From: Planctomycetota bacterium
GTDB lineage: Bacteria; Planctomycetota; Uabimicrobiia; Uabimicrobiales; Uabimicrobiaceae
Assembly: GCA_029260735.1 (NCBI GenBank)
Contig: JAJDCR010000141.1
Span: 1 to 64,000 of the forward strand
DNA: 64,000 nucleotides
Direction: 5' to 3'
Shown here: positions 36,680-44,423 of the stretch, one piece after another
How positions within the stretch are numbered: the stretch's first letter is position 1
How the letters are laid out: the number at the start of each line of letters is the position of its first letter
Translations under genes and position numbers: made by a program
Notes under the pieces: model-generated
Databases searched by the model: none
Told to the model about the DNA's origin: nothing
The model's input: the letters and a program-made list of their open reading frames with translations, nothing else

Positions 36680-36689
36680 GGGGAAAATT

Positions 36690-37964
36690 ATGTCTATTTC
36701 TCTACATAAAATTCTTTCGCTACTCCCTTCTCAAGGAAAAATGGTTTTTCTAGGAGAGTGTCTAGATGAGAATATATCATTATATAAGCAGAGGGGACTA
36801 CAAACACAATTTTTAGATTTCAAAGAGTTTCTTTATTTTGCAGATAATTCTATTTCTGTAGAAGTATTTTCTATCCAAATGACGGAACAAGAAAACAGCT
36901 TAGAAAACTTAGATATTTTAATTCAAAAAATATTCCAGAGTGGTCTTCCTGGTGGTTTGTTGATGGGGAAAGTTCAAGGTTCCCCTGAATATTGCAAAGA
37001 ATTTTTTTTATCTCTAGAATCTTATTCTAAAAAACGGGAAGGTCGCCTAAATTATTTCTACAGAGAATCAGAAGATAATTTATCTTTCTTTCTAGCTCGC
37101 TTTCCTAGCAAATCAAAAAAAAGCATACCCCTAAGCATTAACCAAGCACTTATTTGGGGAGAACTTATCTTAGAAAAATTAGAAGACAAACGCTTAGAGA
37201 GTGAATTACTATTAGAGTATACTTTAAAGACAGACAAAACCTCTCTTTTTTGCCACCGAGAACGACTGCTGAGTAAAGATGAAGAAAGTAAATTTTTAGA
37301 TGCATTAAAAAAGAGAGAGGAGCGGTATCCCCTATCTTACATTACAGAACATAGAGGATTTATGGGGTTAGATTTTTTTGTCTCCCCTTCTGTTTTAATC
37401 CCTCGTCCTGAAACGGAGCTATTAGTAGAGTATCTCATGGAGAATTTTCCAGAAAAGTCTTTTCATGGGCTTGACATATGTACAGGAAGTGGCTGTATTC
37501 CTTTATCTATATTACACCACATGCCCTTGGCGACATTTTCTGGCAGTGATATCTCTCCCGAAGCTTGTGAAGTGGCAGCAAAGAATGCTGCTCAATTAGG
37601 ACTGCAATCTCGCTTTCACCTCTTTCAAGGAGATCTATTTGCTCCTTTTCCTAAACCATCTCACTTTGACTTCATTACCTCTAATCCACCTTATATCTCT
37701 CAAGAGTCTTACTCACAACTAATGCCTGAGGTAAAGTTTGAGCCCTCTCTTGCTCTTATCGCAGGAGACGGTTTAGATTTTTACCGCCGTATTCTCGATG
37801 AATCTCACCACTATTTAGCACCAGGAGGCTTTTTACTCATGGAAATGGGGCAAGGACAACGAGTCAGTATTGAGAAGTGTGCTCCTCAGCACTGGACTAC
37901 CCAAGATGTTATTGTTGATTATGGGGGAATTGATAGAATTATCGTATTTAGATATTCTCCCTGA
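36690..37964 (+). CDS. prmC: Release-factor glutamine methyltransferase with an extra N-terminal domain
   Basis: Residues about 150-424 are a full PrmC/HemK: the helical substrate domain (ELLLEYTLKTDKTSLFCHRE, RYPLSYITEHRGFMG), VSPSVLIPRPETE, the SAM loop LDICTGSGCIPL (261-272) and the catalytic NPPY (332-335). It methylates the GGQ glutamine of release factors. Residues 1-150 are extra. They read like a worn class-I methyltransferase (MVFLGECLDENISLYKQRG, FADNSISVEVFSIQMTEQE, SGLPGGLLMGKV) in which the SAM glycine motif is lost. GGGG lies before the ATG at 36690; a TTG at 36678 is too close to that site. Normal PrmC is about 280 residues, so this one is unusually long. Confidence 0.88.
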   Translation: MSISLHKILSLLPSQGKMVFLGECLDENISLYKQRGLQTQFLDFKEFLYFADNSISVEVFSIQMTEQENSLENLDILIQKIFQSGLPGGLLMGKVQGSPEYCKEFFLSLESYSKKREGRLNYFYRESEDNLSFFLARFPSKSKKSIPLSINQALIWGELILEKLEDKRLESELLLEYTLKTDKTSLFCHRERLLSKDEESKFLDALKKREERYPLSYITEHRGFMGLDFFVSPSVLIPRPETELLVEYLMENFPEKSFHGLDICTGSGCIPLSILHHMPLATFSGSDISPEACEVAAKNAAQLGLQSRFHLFQGDLFAPFPKPSHFDFITSNPPYISQESYSQLMPEVKFEPSLALIAGDGLDFYRRILDESHHYLAPGGFLLMEMGQGQRVSIEKCAPQHWTTQDVIVDYGGIDRIIVFRYSP

Positions 37965-37980
37965 GTTTTTCTTACTGCGT

Positions 37981-37994
37981 AACTCTTTAGAGTT
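37981..37994. other. Short perfect hairpin after prmC
   Basis: AACTCT-TT-AGAGTT directly follows the prmC stop region. It has no T tail, so terminator function is doubtful. Confidence 0.3.
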
Positions 37995-38083
37995 TGCTAG
38001 AATAAGTGTCTGAACAAGTTTTTATAGTACAAAGAAGAATCATAGTTCTTCCTTAAGAACCTTAATTTATGAGGGTTTACACC

Positions 38084-39013
38084 ATGAGAATGATTTTCTG
38101 CTTAGGCATGCTCCTTCTATCTCCACTTCTAGCAATTGAGTGGGATGATACCATTGTCGTTTGTCCTAACTGTAAAGCTGCTAACAATTTCAAAAAAGCA
38201 TCTTTTGGACAGCACAGCTTGGACCAAATGTACTACGGGCCTTCTAAATTTCATTATGTTTTTTGGCCACACACCGATAAAGAGTCTCTTTACAGTTGCC
38301 TAGACTGCGGCTTAACTCTTTTTATGATGGACTTTTACAATATTTCCCAGGAGAAACTACCTGAGATTCGAAAAATCCTAAAAGATATACCACTCCCGGC
38401 AGGATATCGCAACTATGTCGATATTCCCATGTACTTAAAATTGAGTAGTGCAGAAAAAATCTATCAAACGCTCGGAAAAAGTGACGAGCTATGGGGCGAG
38501 TTCTACCGAATCTTTGCCTATCATTTAGAACGTGATAGCCAACTAGCAAAAAAAAAGGTACAGGAGGAGAAAACAAAATTAGACAAAAAAGAAAAACACT
38601 CAAACTCCCATTCTCCAGCTTTACTGACTTTCTCTTCTCTCTTTCGTCCTCTATCTAAGTATCTTTTAGCAGATAATGCACTCGGTTCAATGCGCCAAGC
38701 AAAAGCTCAAAGCTGGAAAGAGGAAAATGATTTCCTGAAGCAAGAGGCCGAGAAAAACTGTAAAAGAGCATTAGAACAAGCTCAAAAAATGATTGCCGAT
38801 GCCAGATACACTACTACTCGAAAAGAACTACTATTTATTGCCGGTGCCATGCAATATCACTTAAAAAACCCCCTAAAAGCGGAAGAAAACTTCCAAAAAG
38901 CTCTTTCTCTTCAGTATAGTAACCCTATATACATGAATGAAGCCCAAGCCCAAGGACATAATCAATATTTGAATGAACTCTTGAATGAGTTTTTGAAGAA
39001 AATAAAAGAGTAG
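38084..39013 (+). CDS. Exported DUF2225-like zinc-ribbon/TPR protein
   Basis: A signal peptide (MRMIFCLGMLLLSPLLA) is followed by a zinc-ribbon-like pair CPNCKA and CLDCGL about 40 residues apart, as in DUF2225 proteins. The C-terminal third is helical, with a TPR-like segment (ELLFIAGAMQYHLKNPLKAEENFQKAL). GAGGG lies eight bases before the ATG at 38084; the ATG at 38069 has no site. The family is uncharacterised. It is followed by the DUF4328 and kinase genes on the same strand and may belong with them. Confidence 0.7.
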   Translation: MRMIFCLGMLLLSPLLAIEWDDTIVVCPNCKAANNFKKASFGQHSLDQMYYGPSKFHYVFWPHTDKESLYSCLDCGLTLFMMDFYNISQEKLPEIRKILKDIPLPAGYRNYVDIPMYLKLSSAEKIYQTLGKSDELWGEFYRIFAYHLERDSQLAKKKVQEEKTKLDKKEKHSNSHSPALLTFSSLFRPLSKYLLADNALGSMRQAKAQSWKEENDFLKQEAEKNCKRALEQAQKMIADARYTTTRKELLFIAGAMQYHLKNPLKAEENFQKALSLQYSNPIYMNEAQAQGHNQYLNELLNEFLKKIKE

Positions 39014-39069
39014 CCAATAGTCAGTAGCCAGTAAAATACCAAAAAACCTGACACTTATTTTGTATTTCA

Positions 39070-39090
39070 TTCTGAATTCTGGATTCAGAA
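39070..39090. other. Hairpin in the leader of the DUF4328 gene
   Basis: TTCTGAAT-TCTGG-ATTCAGAA forms a perfect 8-bp stem 26 bases before the ATG at 39117. It could stabilise or attenuate the transcript. The bases before it contain a short AGTAGCCA-type repeat (near 39010-39030). Confidence 0.4.
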
Positions 39091-39116
39091 TTCTCTTAAC
39101 TTATAAGGAATCTGAA

Positions 39117-39773
39117 ATGGAGACGATAGCAGCGTCTGAATCAATCCGAGAAAAAAACAACATAGTTCCTTTCCTTACTTTTTTCTTAGTTTTGCTCATG
39201 GGATGTGACTTAGTTAGTTTTGTCACAGGATTTTCTTGGATGGAAAATTTACAAAAAATAGCCCTTGATCAATCTTTTTCGATGGAAAATGCTTTGCAAG
39301 AGCAAGCCGATCAATACCGCTTAATCAGCCTAGCTCAGACTTTCTCATTATTAGTCGTACTTTTTATTTTTTCCGTATGGATTTATGGTGCCTACGAAAA
39401 CTTAAGTGCCCTCAATGCCAGGAACCTCAATTATACTCCAGGGAAAGCCGCATTCGGTCTGTTCATTCCCATAATACAACTCTATCGCCCCTACCAAGTT
39501 GTCGTGGAAATATGGAAGAAAAGCGAACCCACGCAGACAGTATGCTCTCATAATCTTTTAAAGCTCTGGTGGGGGATTCTTCTTCTTACCATTCTTTCAG
39601 GATACTTAGCAACAATTATTTCGACAACAGGTTTATCAGTAAACCGAGTTATCATATCTAGTCACCTACTCCACTGGAGTGATCTCAGCTCCAGCTTTAG
39701 TGCTTTTCTAACCATTCTTATGATTAGAAAAGTCGAACAAAAACAAAATCAAAAATACTTATCCCTCTCTTAA
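39117..39773 (+). CDS. DUF4328 membrane protein
   Basis: A 218-residue protein with four predicted membrane helices. The central segment WIYGAYENLSALNARNLNYT and FGLFIPIIQLYRPYQVVVEI matches the conserved core of DUF4328 proteins. AAGGA lies before the ATG at 39117; the longer frame from 39060 would include the leader hairpin. It ends 12 bases before the large kinase gene and is probably co-transcribed with it. The function of the family is unknown. Confidence 0.75.
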   Translation: METIAASESIREKNNIVPFLTFFLVLLMGCDLVSFVTGFSWMENLQKIALDQSFSMENALQEQADQYRLISLAQTFSLLVVLFIFSVWIYGAYENLSALNARNLNYTPGKAAFGLFIPIIQLYRPYQVVVEIWKKSEPTQTVCSHNLLKLWWGILLLTILSGYLATIISTTGLSVNRVIISSHLLHWSDLSSSFSAFLTILMIRKVEQKQNQKYLSLS

Positions 39774-39785
39774 CAAAGGTTTCTC

Positions 39786-42700
39786 ATGGCTCACGACCAA
39801 AAAGAGTTACTAAAACTGGCATATAAAAAACAAATTCTATCTTCTGAGCAAGTAAGGCATTGCCTCAAGGTGCAAAGTGATTACCAAAAAAAGGGAGTTA
39901 GTGTCTCAACAAGTCAGTTACTTATCAAGTTTGGTTTTATGACCATGGAACAAATTGCTATCCTTGAGAAACAAATTCTTAAATCTCAGAAGAAAGTATC
40001 TTCCGATTTAGAAAATTTTTCTATAAGCCATGATTACAAAACGAGTAGTCTTTCCATCTTTGGGTTAGGAAAAGGAGTCGTTGTCGGGGGCTATGAAATC
40101 GAAGAAGAGATTGGACGAGGCGGTATGGGAGTAGTTTACAGAGCTTCCCATCCGAACCAAAGAGGAGTAGTCGCTCTAAAACTTATCATCCTCAACCTCT
40201 CCGTCGAAAGCTCCAAGAAAGGTGAGCGTTTTCTCCGAGAAGCAAAAATATCAGCTAAGCTCTCTCACCCCAACATTATTAAGGTGTATAATGCTGGACA
40301 AGAAGGAAATATATTCTATTTGGTTATGGAATATGTTAAAGGGAGTTCTATTGACGACTACTTGCAGACAAAAGAGTTTTCTCTAGAGCAAAAAATGCTT
40401 CTTCTCGAAAAAATAGCCCAAGCTCTAAACTATGCCCACGAGAGGGGGATCGTTCACAGAGATATTAAGCCCGCCAACATCATGGTACGCGAGAATGGAG
40501 AACCTCTTTTAATGGACTTTGGTCTTGCTAAAAGCTTTACGATCGAAGATAAAAGCATCACAAAAACAGGTGAAATGCTGGGAACTCCTCGCTATATGGC
40601 TCCAGAACAACTCATGGGAAAATCTCGGTTGATTGATCAAAGAACAGATATTTACGCCTTGGGTGCGGTACTTTATGAGATTATTACAGGAAGACACATG
40701 ATCTCAGGAAACACCCCGATGGAAATTCTTTACAATATCAACTACGAATGTCCAATCCCTCCCTCCAAGGTACACTCAACAATTCCGAGGGATTTGGAAA
40801 ATATTTGGTGGAAAGCTACTGATCCTATTAAGGAACGACGCTACGAAAGCGCTCGCAATTTAGCTAACGATTTATCTAACTTCATTCAAGGAAAAAGAGT
40901 TCTTGCCCGAAAACCAATGATTCCGGGGTTTGCTTTGAATTTATGGAAAAAACGCTTTTTTCAAGTTACCATCATCACTATATTAACAAGCATAGCCCTA
41001 CTCGGAAGTATTTTATTCTACTCTTACTACAAAGAAAAACAAAATCTCTCTTTACCTCGCGTTTTCACAAAACTAAGCAATATAGAACCACAAACGGTCC
41101 AAGAGTATCTTCTCTATGCAGAAGGTTTAATGCGACAAGGTTTCTTTGAAGAATCCCAAAAAAACCTGAACCAAGCTCTTGTTTTAGATAACCCATCCCC
41201 GTCAAATAACTTAACTCAAAGAATCCATCAAAAATCCGTCGTCGCTTTAGTTGCTCTCAAGAAATACAAAGAAGCTCTCACTCATTACCTTCAACTTAGC
41301 TCAGAAAATCAAGCAAAAGAGGAAGTTGCCCTCTCTACTGGTAAAGCTTATTTTTTCCTGCGAAGTCACCGACAAAGCCAAGAGTGCCTAGAAAAACTTC
41401 TCGCGAAAAAACTTATTCCCTCTTCCATAAAAGCCCAAGCTCTATATTATCAGGGCCTTATTTTTCAAGATCAAAACAAAAGGCATTTAGCCCGCCAAGC
41501 CTTTCTTCAATCAGAAAAAACCTTAGGCAAAGTTAACGAAAACCATTTCTCTCATTCCTATTACCCCATGCTTCTATTCCACTTAGGTAAAGAGTTTTTT
41601 GAAGAGAAAAATCTTTTTTTAGCTCGTCGCTATTTTGAAAAAGCTCAACCTTTACTCGCCTCTTGGCCTCGCGTTTATGAGTACCTAGGAAGGTGTTTTT
41701 GGGAGAAGGATTCTTTTTTCGAAGATGAGGAATCTCTCGAAAAAGCTTTTTACTATTTTGAAAAATGCTTAGAGTTAGATCCCAGTAATGTCCAATACCA
41801 AACTCTCTATGCTCAAGTTGCCCAAAGTCTTAAAAAGTATGATCTTGCAAGCCAGTTTTTTCAAAAAGCTCTAAACTTAGATCCTGGAAACTTGGATGCT
41901 CTCCAAGGCTTTCTTACTTTAGGCTTAAAAATGCTATCTTCTCAGCAGCATCGTTTTCATCTTCTTTTACACTACTTAAATCAAGCTAAAAAAGTAAAAG
42001 CACCCGATTTATTTTTATCTAGTTTTCAAGACTTGCAAAACACATATCAAAATAGCTACTTCCAATGGAAAACTTTGTCTGAAAACACCAAAGGTGACCC
42101 TGATGTCTTTCTCCAACTTCTTTGTCAAGAAAACTCATCCGCAATTAATGAAGGAGCCGCCCAAGGTCTATTAGCTCTACGCTACCACATTGACACGGAA
42201 GAAAAAATTAAAACTATATTAGAACAAAATAAAAAAAATTCTCTTATCTATGATCGAGTGGAAAAAGCCTGGGAATTAATTCAAAAAGAAAAAAATCGAG
42301 AAGCAAAACAAGCCCTATACTATCAAATATCTCGCTTGCATTTACAAAAGGATGTTCTATCTCAAAAAAAACTCAAAAAAAACTTTCCCAAACCACTCCT
42401 GCTGGAGATACTTGATGATGAAAATGAAAACGTTTATTTCCGTTATCTTGCAGGGAAAACTCTTCTACGTCTTCTTTATTTTAGAGCACTTGAATTAAGA
42501 ACTAAATCTAGAGACATAAACTTAGCAATTATTTCAACAGCCGTTTTTCGAGAGGCCCAAATTCCTTGCCCTCATCCAGCAAAAACTTTGCAACAAAACA
42601 TCTCCTCTCTAGACCATCCTTTTCTTCAAAGTCTCCTCGCAAAAACAATTGGCTTTTCTAACATTCCCTTTCTTCTTCCCCTTCTAAAAAGTAAAGATGA

Positions 42701-44240
42701 ACGTGTTCAAATGTATGCTGCCGCAAATGGAATTAGCTTTCCTAATAATGCCTTAGTATACGAGCAATCGAAAGAGATTTTACTGGAAATGATGGAGCAT
42801 AAAAAAGCCCTCTTTCGCCAGTATGCCCATAGCAAGTTTTGGAGAATATACTTTAGAAATACAGGTGCTGAAGCTTACGGAGAAAGGTTCAGGAAAGCCC
42901 TTGAAGACCCCTCTGTTAAAGTCCAAGAAGCCGCTCTTGCCCAATATGATTGTATAAATACAGCTACCTACAAAACAAAGTTAGTCGATATAATTCAAAA
43001 CCCGCCATCTTCCAAAGCTCAATTTTTAGCAATCGTCAATATTTCTTACTACAGTCCAGAGCATCCTATCCTTCAAAATATTATATTCAACTTGAAATAC
43101 CCTTTCTTTACCAGACTATTCAGCCTAACCTCCTCTATGTTCACACGTAGTCACCGAAGGAGAAGAGATATTGATTTTTTCAGTAACTTAATGAAAAAAG
43201 CAAAGATCTTTGAAGAACTCACTTCCGCTCCTGGAAGTGAATTCCGAGCATCGATCTATTATATGAGGGCTCTCCTAGGTTCTTATCCTTTTGAAAACCT
43301 AAAAAAGGAGCAAGACCAGGATGTTATCGCTCATATTTTAGCCAGTTCACGAATCCGTTCCTTTGGTTTTCCTATTCTCGCTCATATATTACCCAACACT
43401 CATACAAAAGAGGAACGGGCAAGCATGACCCAAGGGTATCTCTACCATCCCTATCCTCGCATTCGAGAAGGAGCCGCTGCTGCCCAAGTTTCTTTATCTG
43501 AAATAAGCGAACAAAATGCCCTATACCAAAGAATAAGAAAATCCTCTGATTTAGCATGGCACCAAGGAACCGCTCTCGGTTTTTACAGCAATGTTTACTT
43601 TTCTATCTTAAACCAAATGAACATTGATGAGATCTTTGAGGTAACTAGCTTAGAAACCACCCAAGACCGATATATAGAAAGATTTCGCTTCCAAGCTAAA
43701 ATCTCCCAAAACAGAGCCCAGTATAAAACCTGGCTCAGCTACGCCATCAACCTAAGCCAGGTCCATGAATACTTCTATGAAAGAGCTATCTTACACCAAG
43801 CTGATCAAAAATGGGAAACAGCCTTAAATGATCTAAACCAAGCCCTAGAACTATCCCCCCAAACCCCCCGCTATCTAATTGAAAAAGCAAAAATTCTCTG
43901 GACAACTAAACGGTACCACGAAATAGCTCCCTGCCTAGAAGACGCCTTTGCTCCCCCTTATAACTTAAGCGTACTAAAAGATCTAGGAGAACTTTGGCTC
44001 AAACTATACGATCAGAACAAAGAAGAACACAGTCTAAAACAAGCGAGCGAAATCTTCCGACAAATCTACCTACTTCAACCAATCGACGGGCTCAGTAACC
44101 TGGGGTGGATTCGAGCGTTAATGAGATCAGATCAAGAGCAAAGAGCGAGAAAGTATTTGCGGTATCTAGGACACTACACCTTGATTTCTCGGGACATCTT
44201 GCAACAATACCCCGAACTGCACCCTTTGACCAAAGACTAG
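39786..44240 (+). CDS. Giant Ser/Thr protein kinase with TPR and HEAT-like repeats
   Basis: A 1484-residue protein. Residues 1-70 form a helical domain (LAYKKQILSSEQVRHCLKVQ, LLIKFGFMTMEQIAILEKQI) seen at the head of planctomycete kinases. The kinase domain is at about 103-375: GRGGMGVVYRA, Lys132 in ALKLI, HRDIKPANIM (Asp226), DFG (Asp244) and GTPRYMAPE. One membrane helix follows (about 391-415, ITILTSIALLGSILFYSYY). The remaining 1070 residues are helical repeats. TPRs are clear at about 425-720 and at the C-terminus (DLNQALELSPQTPRYLIEKA), with a HEAT-like middle (PLLKSKDERVQMYAAANGI). The extracytoplasmic repeats probably sense a protein partner. Confidence 0.9.
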   Translation: MAHDQKELLKLAYKKQILSSEQVRHCLKVQSDYQKKGVSVSTSQLLIKFGFMTMEQIAILEKQILKSQKKVSSDLENFSISHDYKTSSLSIFGLGKGVVVGGYEIEEEIGRGGMGVVYRASHPNQRGVVALKLIILNLSVESSKKGERFLREAKISAKLSHPNIIKVYNAGQEGNIFYLVMEYVKGSSIDDYLQTKEFSLEQKMLLLEKIAQALNYAHERGIVHRDIKPANIMVRENGEPLLMDFGLAKSFTIEDKSITKTGEMLGTPRYMAPEQLMGKSRLIDQRTDIYALGAVLYEIITGRHMISGNTPMEILYNINYECPIPPSKVHSTIPRDLENIWWKATDPIKERRYESARNLANDLSNFIQGKRVLARKPMIPGFALNLWKKRFFQVTIITILTSIALLGSILFYSYYKEKQNLSLPRVFTKLSNIEPQTVQEYLLYAEGLMRQGFFEESQKNLNQALVLDNPSPSNNLTQRIHQKSVVALVALKKYKEALTHYLQLSSENQAKEEVALSTGKAYFFLRSHRQSQECLEKLLAKKLIPSSIKAQALYYQGLIFQDQNKRHLARQAFLQSEKTLGKVNENHFSHSYYPMLLFHLGKEFFEEKNLFLARRYFEKAQPLLASWPRVYEYLGRCFWEKDSFFEDEESLEKAFYYFEKCLELDPSNVQYQTLYAQVAQSLKKYDLASQFFQKALNLDPGNLDALQGFLTLGLKMLSSQQHRFHLLLHYLNQAKKVKAPDLFLSSFQDLQNTYQNSYFQWKTLSENTKGDPDVFLQLLCQENSSAINEGAAQGLLALRYHIDTEEKIKTILEQNKKNSLIYDRVEKAWELIQKEKNREAKQALYYQISRLHLQKDVLSQKKLKKNFPKPLLLEILDDENENVYFRYLAGKTLLRLLYFRALELRTKSRDINLAIISTAVFREAQIPCPHPAKTLQQNISSLDHPFLQSLLAKTIGFSNIPFLLPLLKSKDERVQMYAAANGISFPNNALVYEQSKEILLEMMEHKKALFRQYAHSKFWRIYFRNTGAEAYGERFRKALEDPSVKVQEAALAQYDCINTATYKTKLVDIIQNPPSSKAQFLAIVNISYYSPEHPILQNIIFNLKYPFFTRLFSLTSSMFTRSHRRRRDIDFFSNLMKKAKIFEELTSAPGSEFRASIYYMRALLGSYPFENLKKEQDQDVIAHILASSRIRSFGFPILAHILPNTHTKEERASMTQGYLYHPYPRIREGAAAAQVSLSEISEQNALYQRIRKSSDLAWHQGTALGFYSNVYFSILNQMNIDEIFEVTSLETTQDRYIERFRFQAKISQNRAQYKTWLSYAINLSQVHEYFYERAILHQADQKWETALNDLNQALELSPQTPRYLIEKAKILWTTKRYHEIAPCLEDAFAPPYNLSVLKDLGELWLKLYDQNKEEHSLKQASEIFRQIYLLQPIDGLSNLGWIRALMRSDQEQRARKYLRYLGHYTLISRDILQQYPELHPLTKD

Positions 44241-44299
44241 TCCACACTAAAAAAGCTCCTTGAGTTTCTAAAACAACTTGGCGACAAAACCAATTTTTT

Positions 44300-44329
44300 T
44301 TGTGCAAAACTCAACTTATTAACTATAAT
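44300..44329 (+). promoter_or_regulatory. Likely promoter of the third kinase gene
   Basis: TTGTGC (44300-44305) and a perfect TATAAT (44324-44329) lie 18 bp apart, about 95 bases before the ATG at 44424. Confidence 0.5.
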
Positions 44330-44423
44330 AATTTATGTATATTATAAATCTCAAAAGATTTTTTGCTAACTTAGGGGGAAAACAGATGCTTTTAGTTATC
44401 TCATTAGAAAAATCGCAGAAAAT

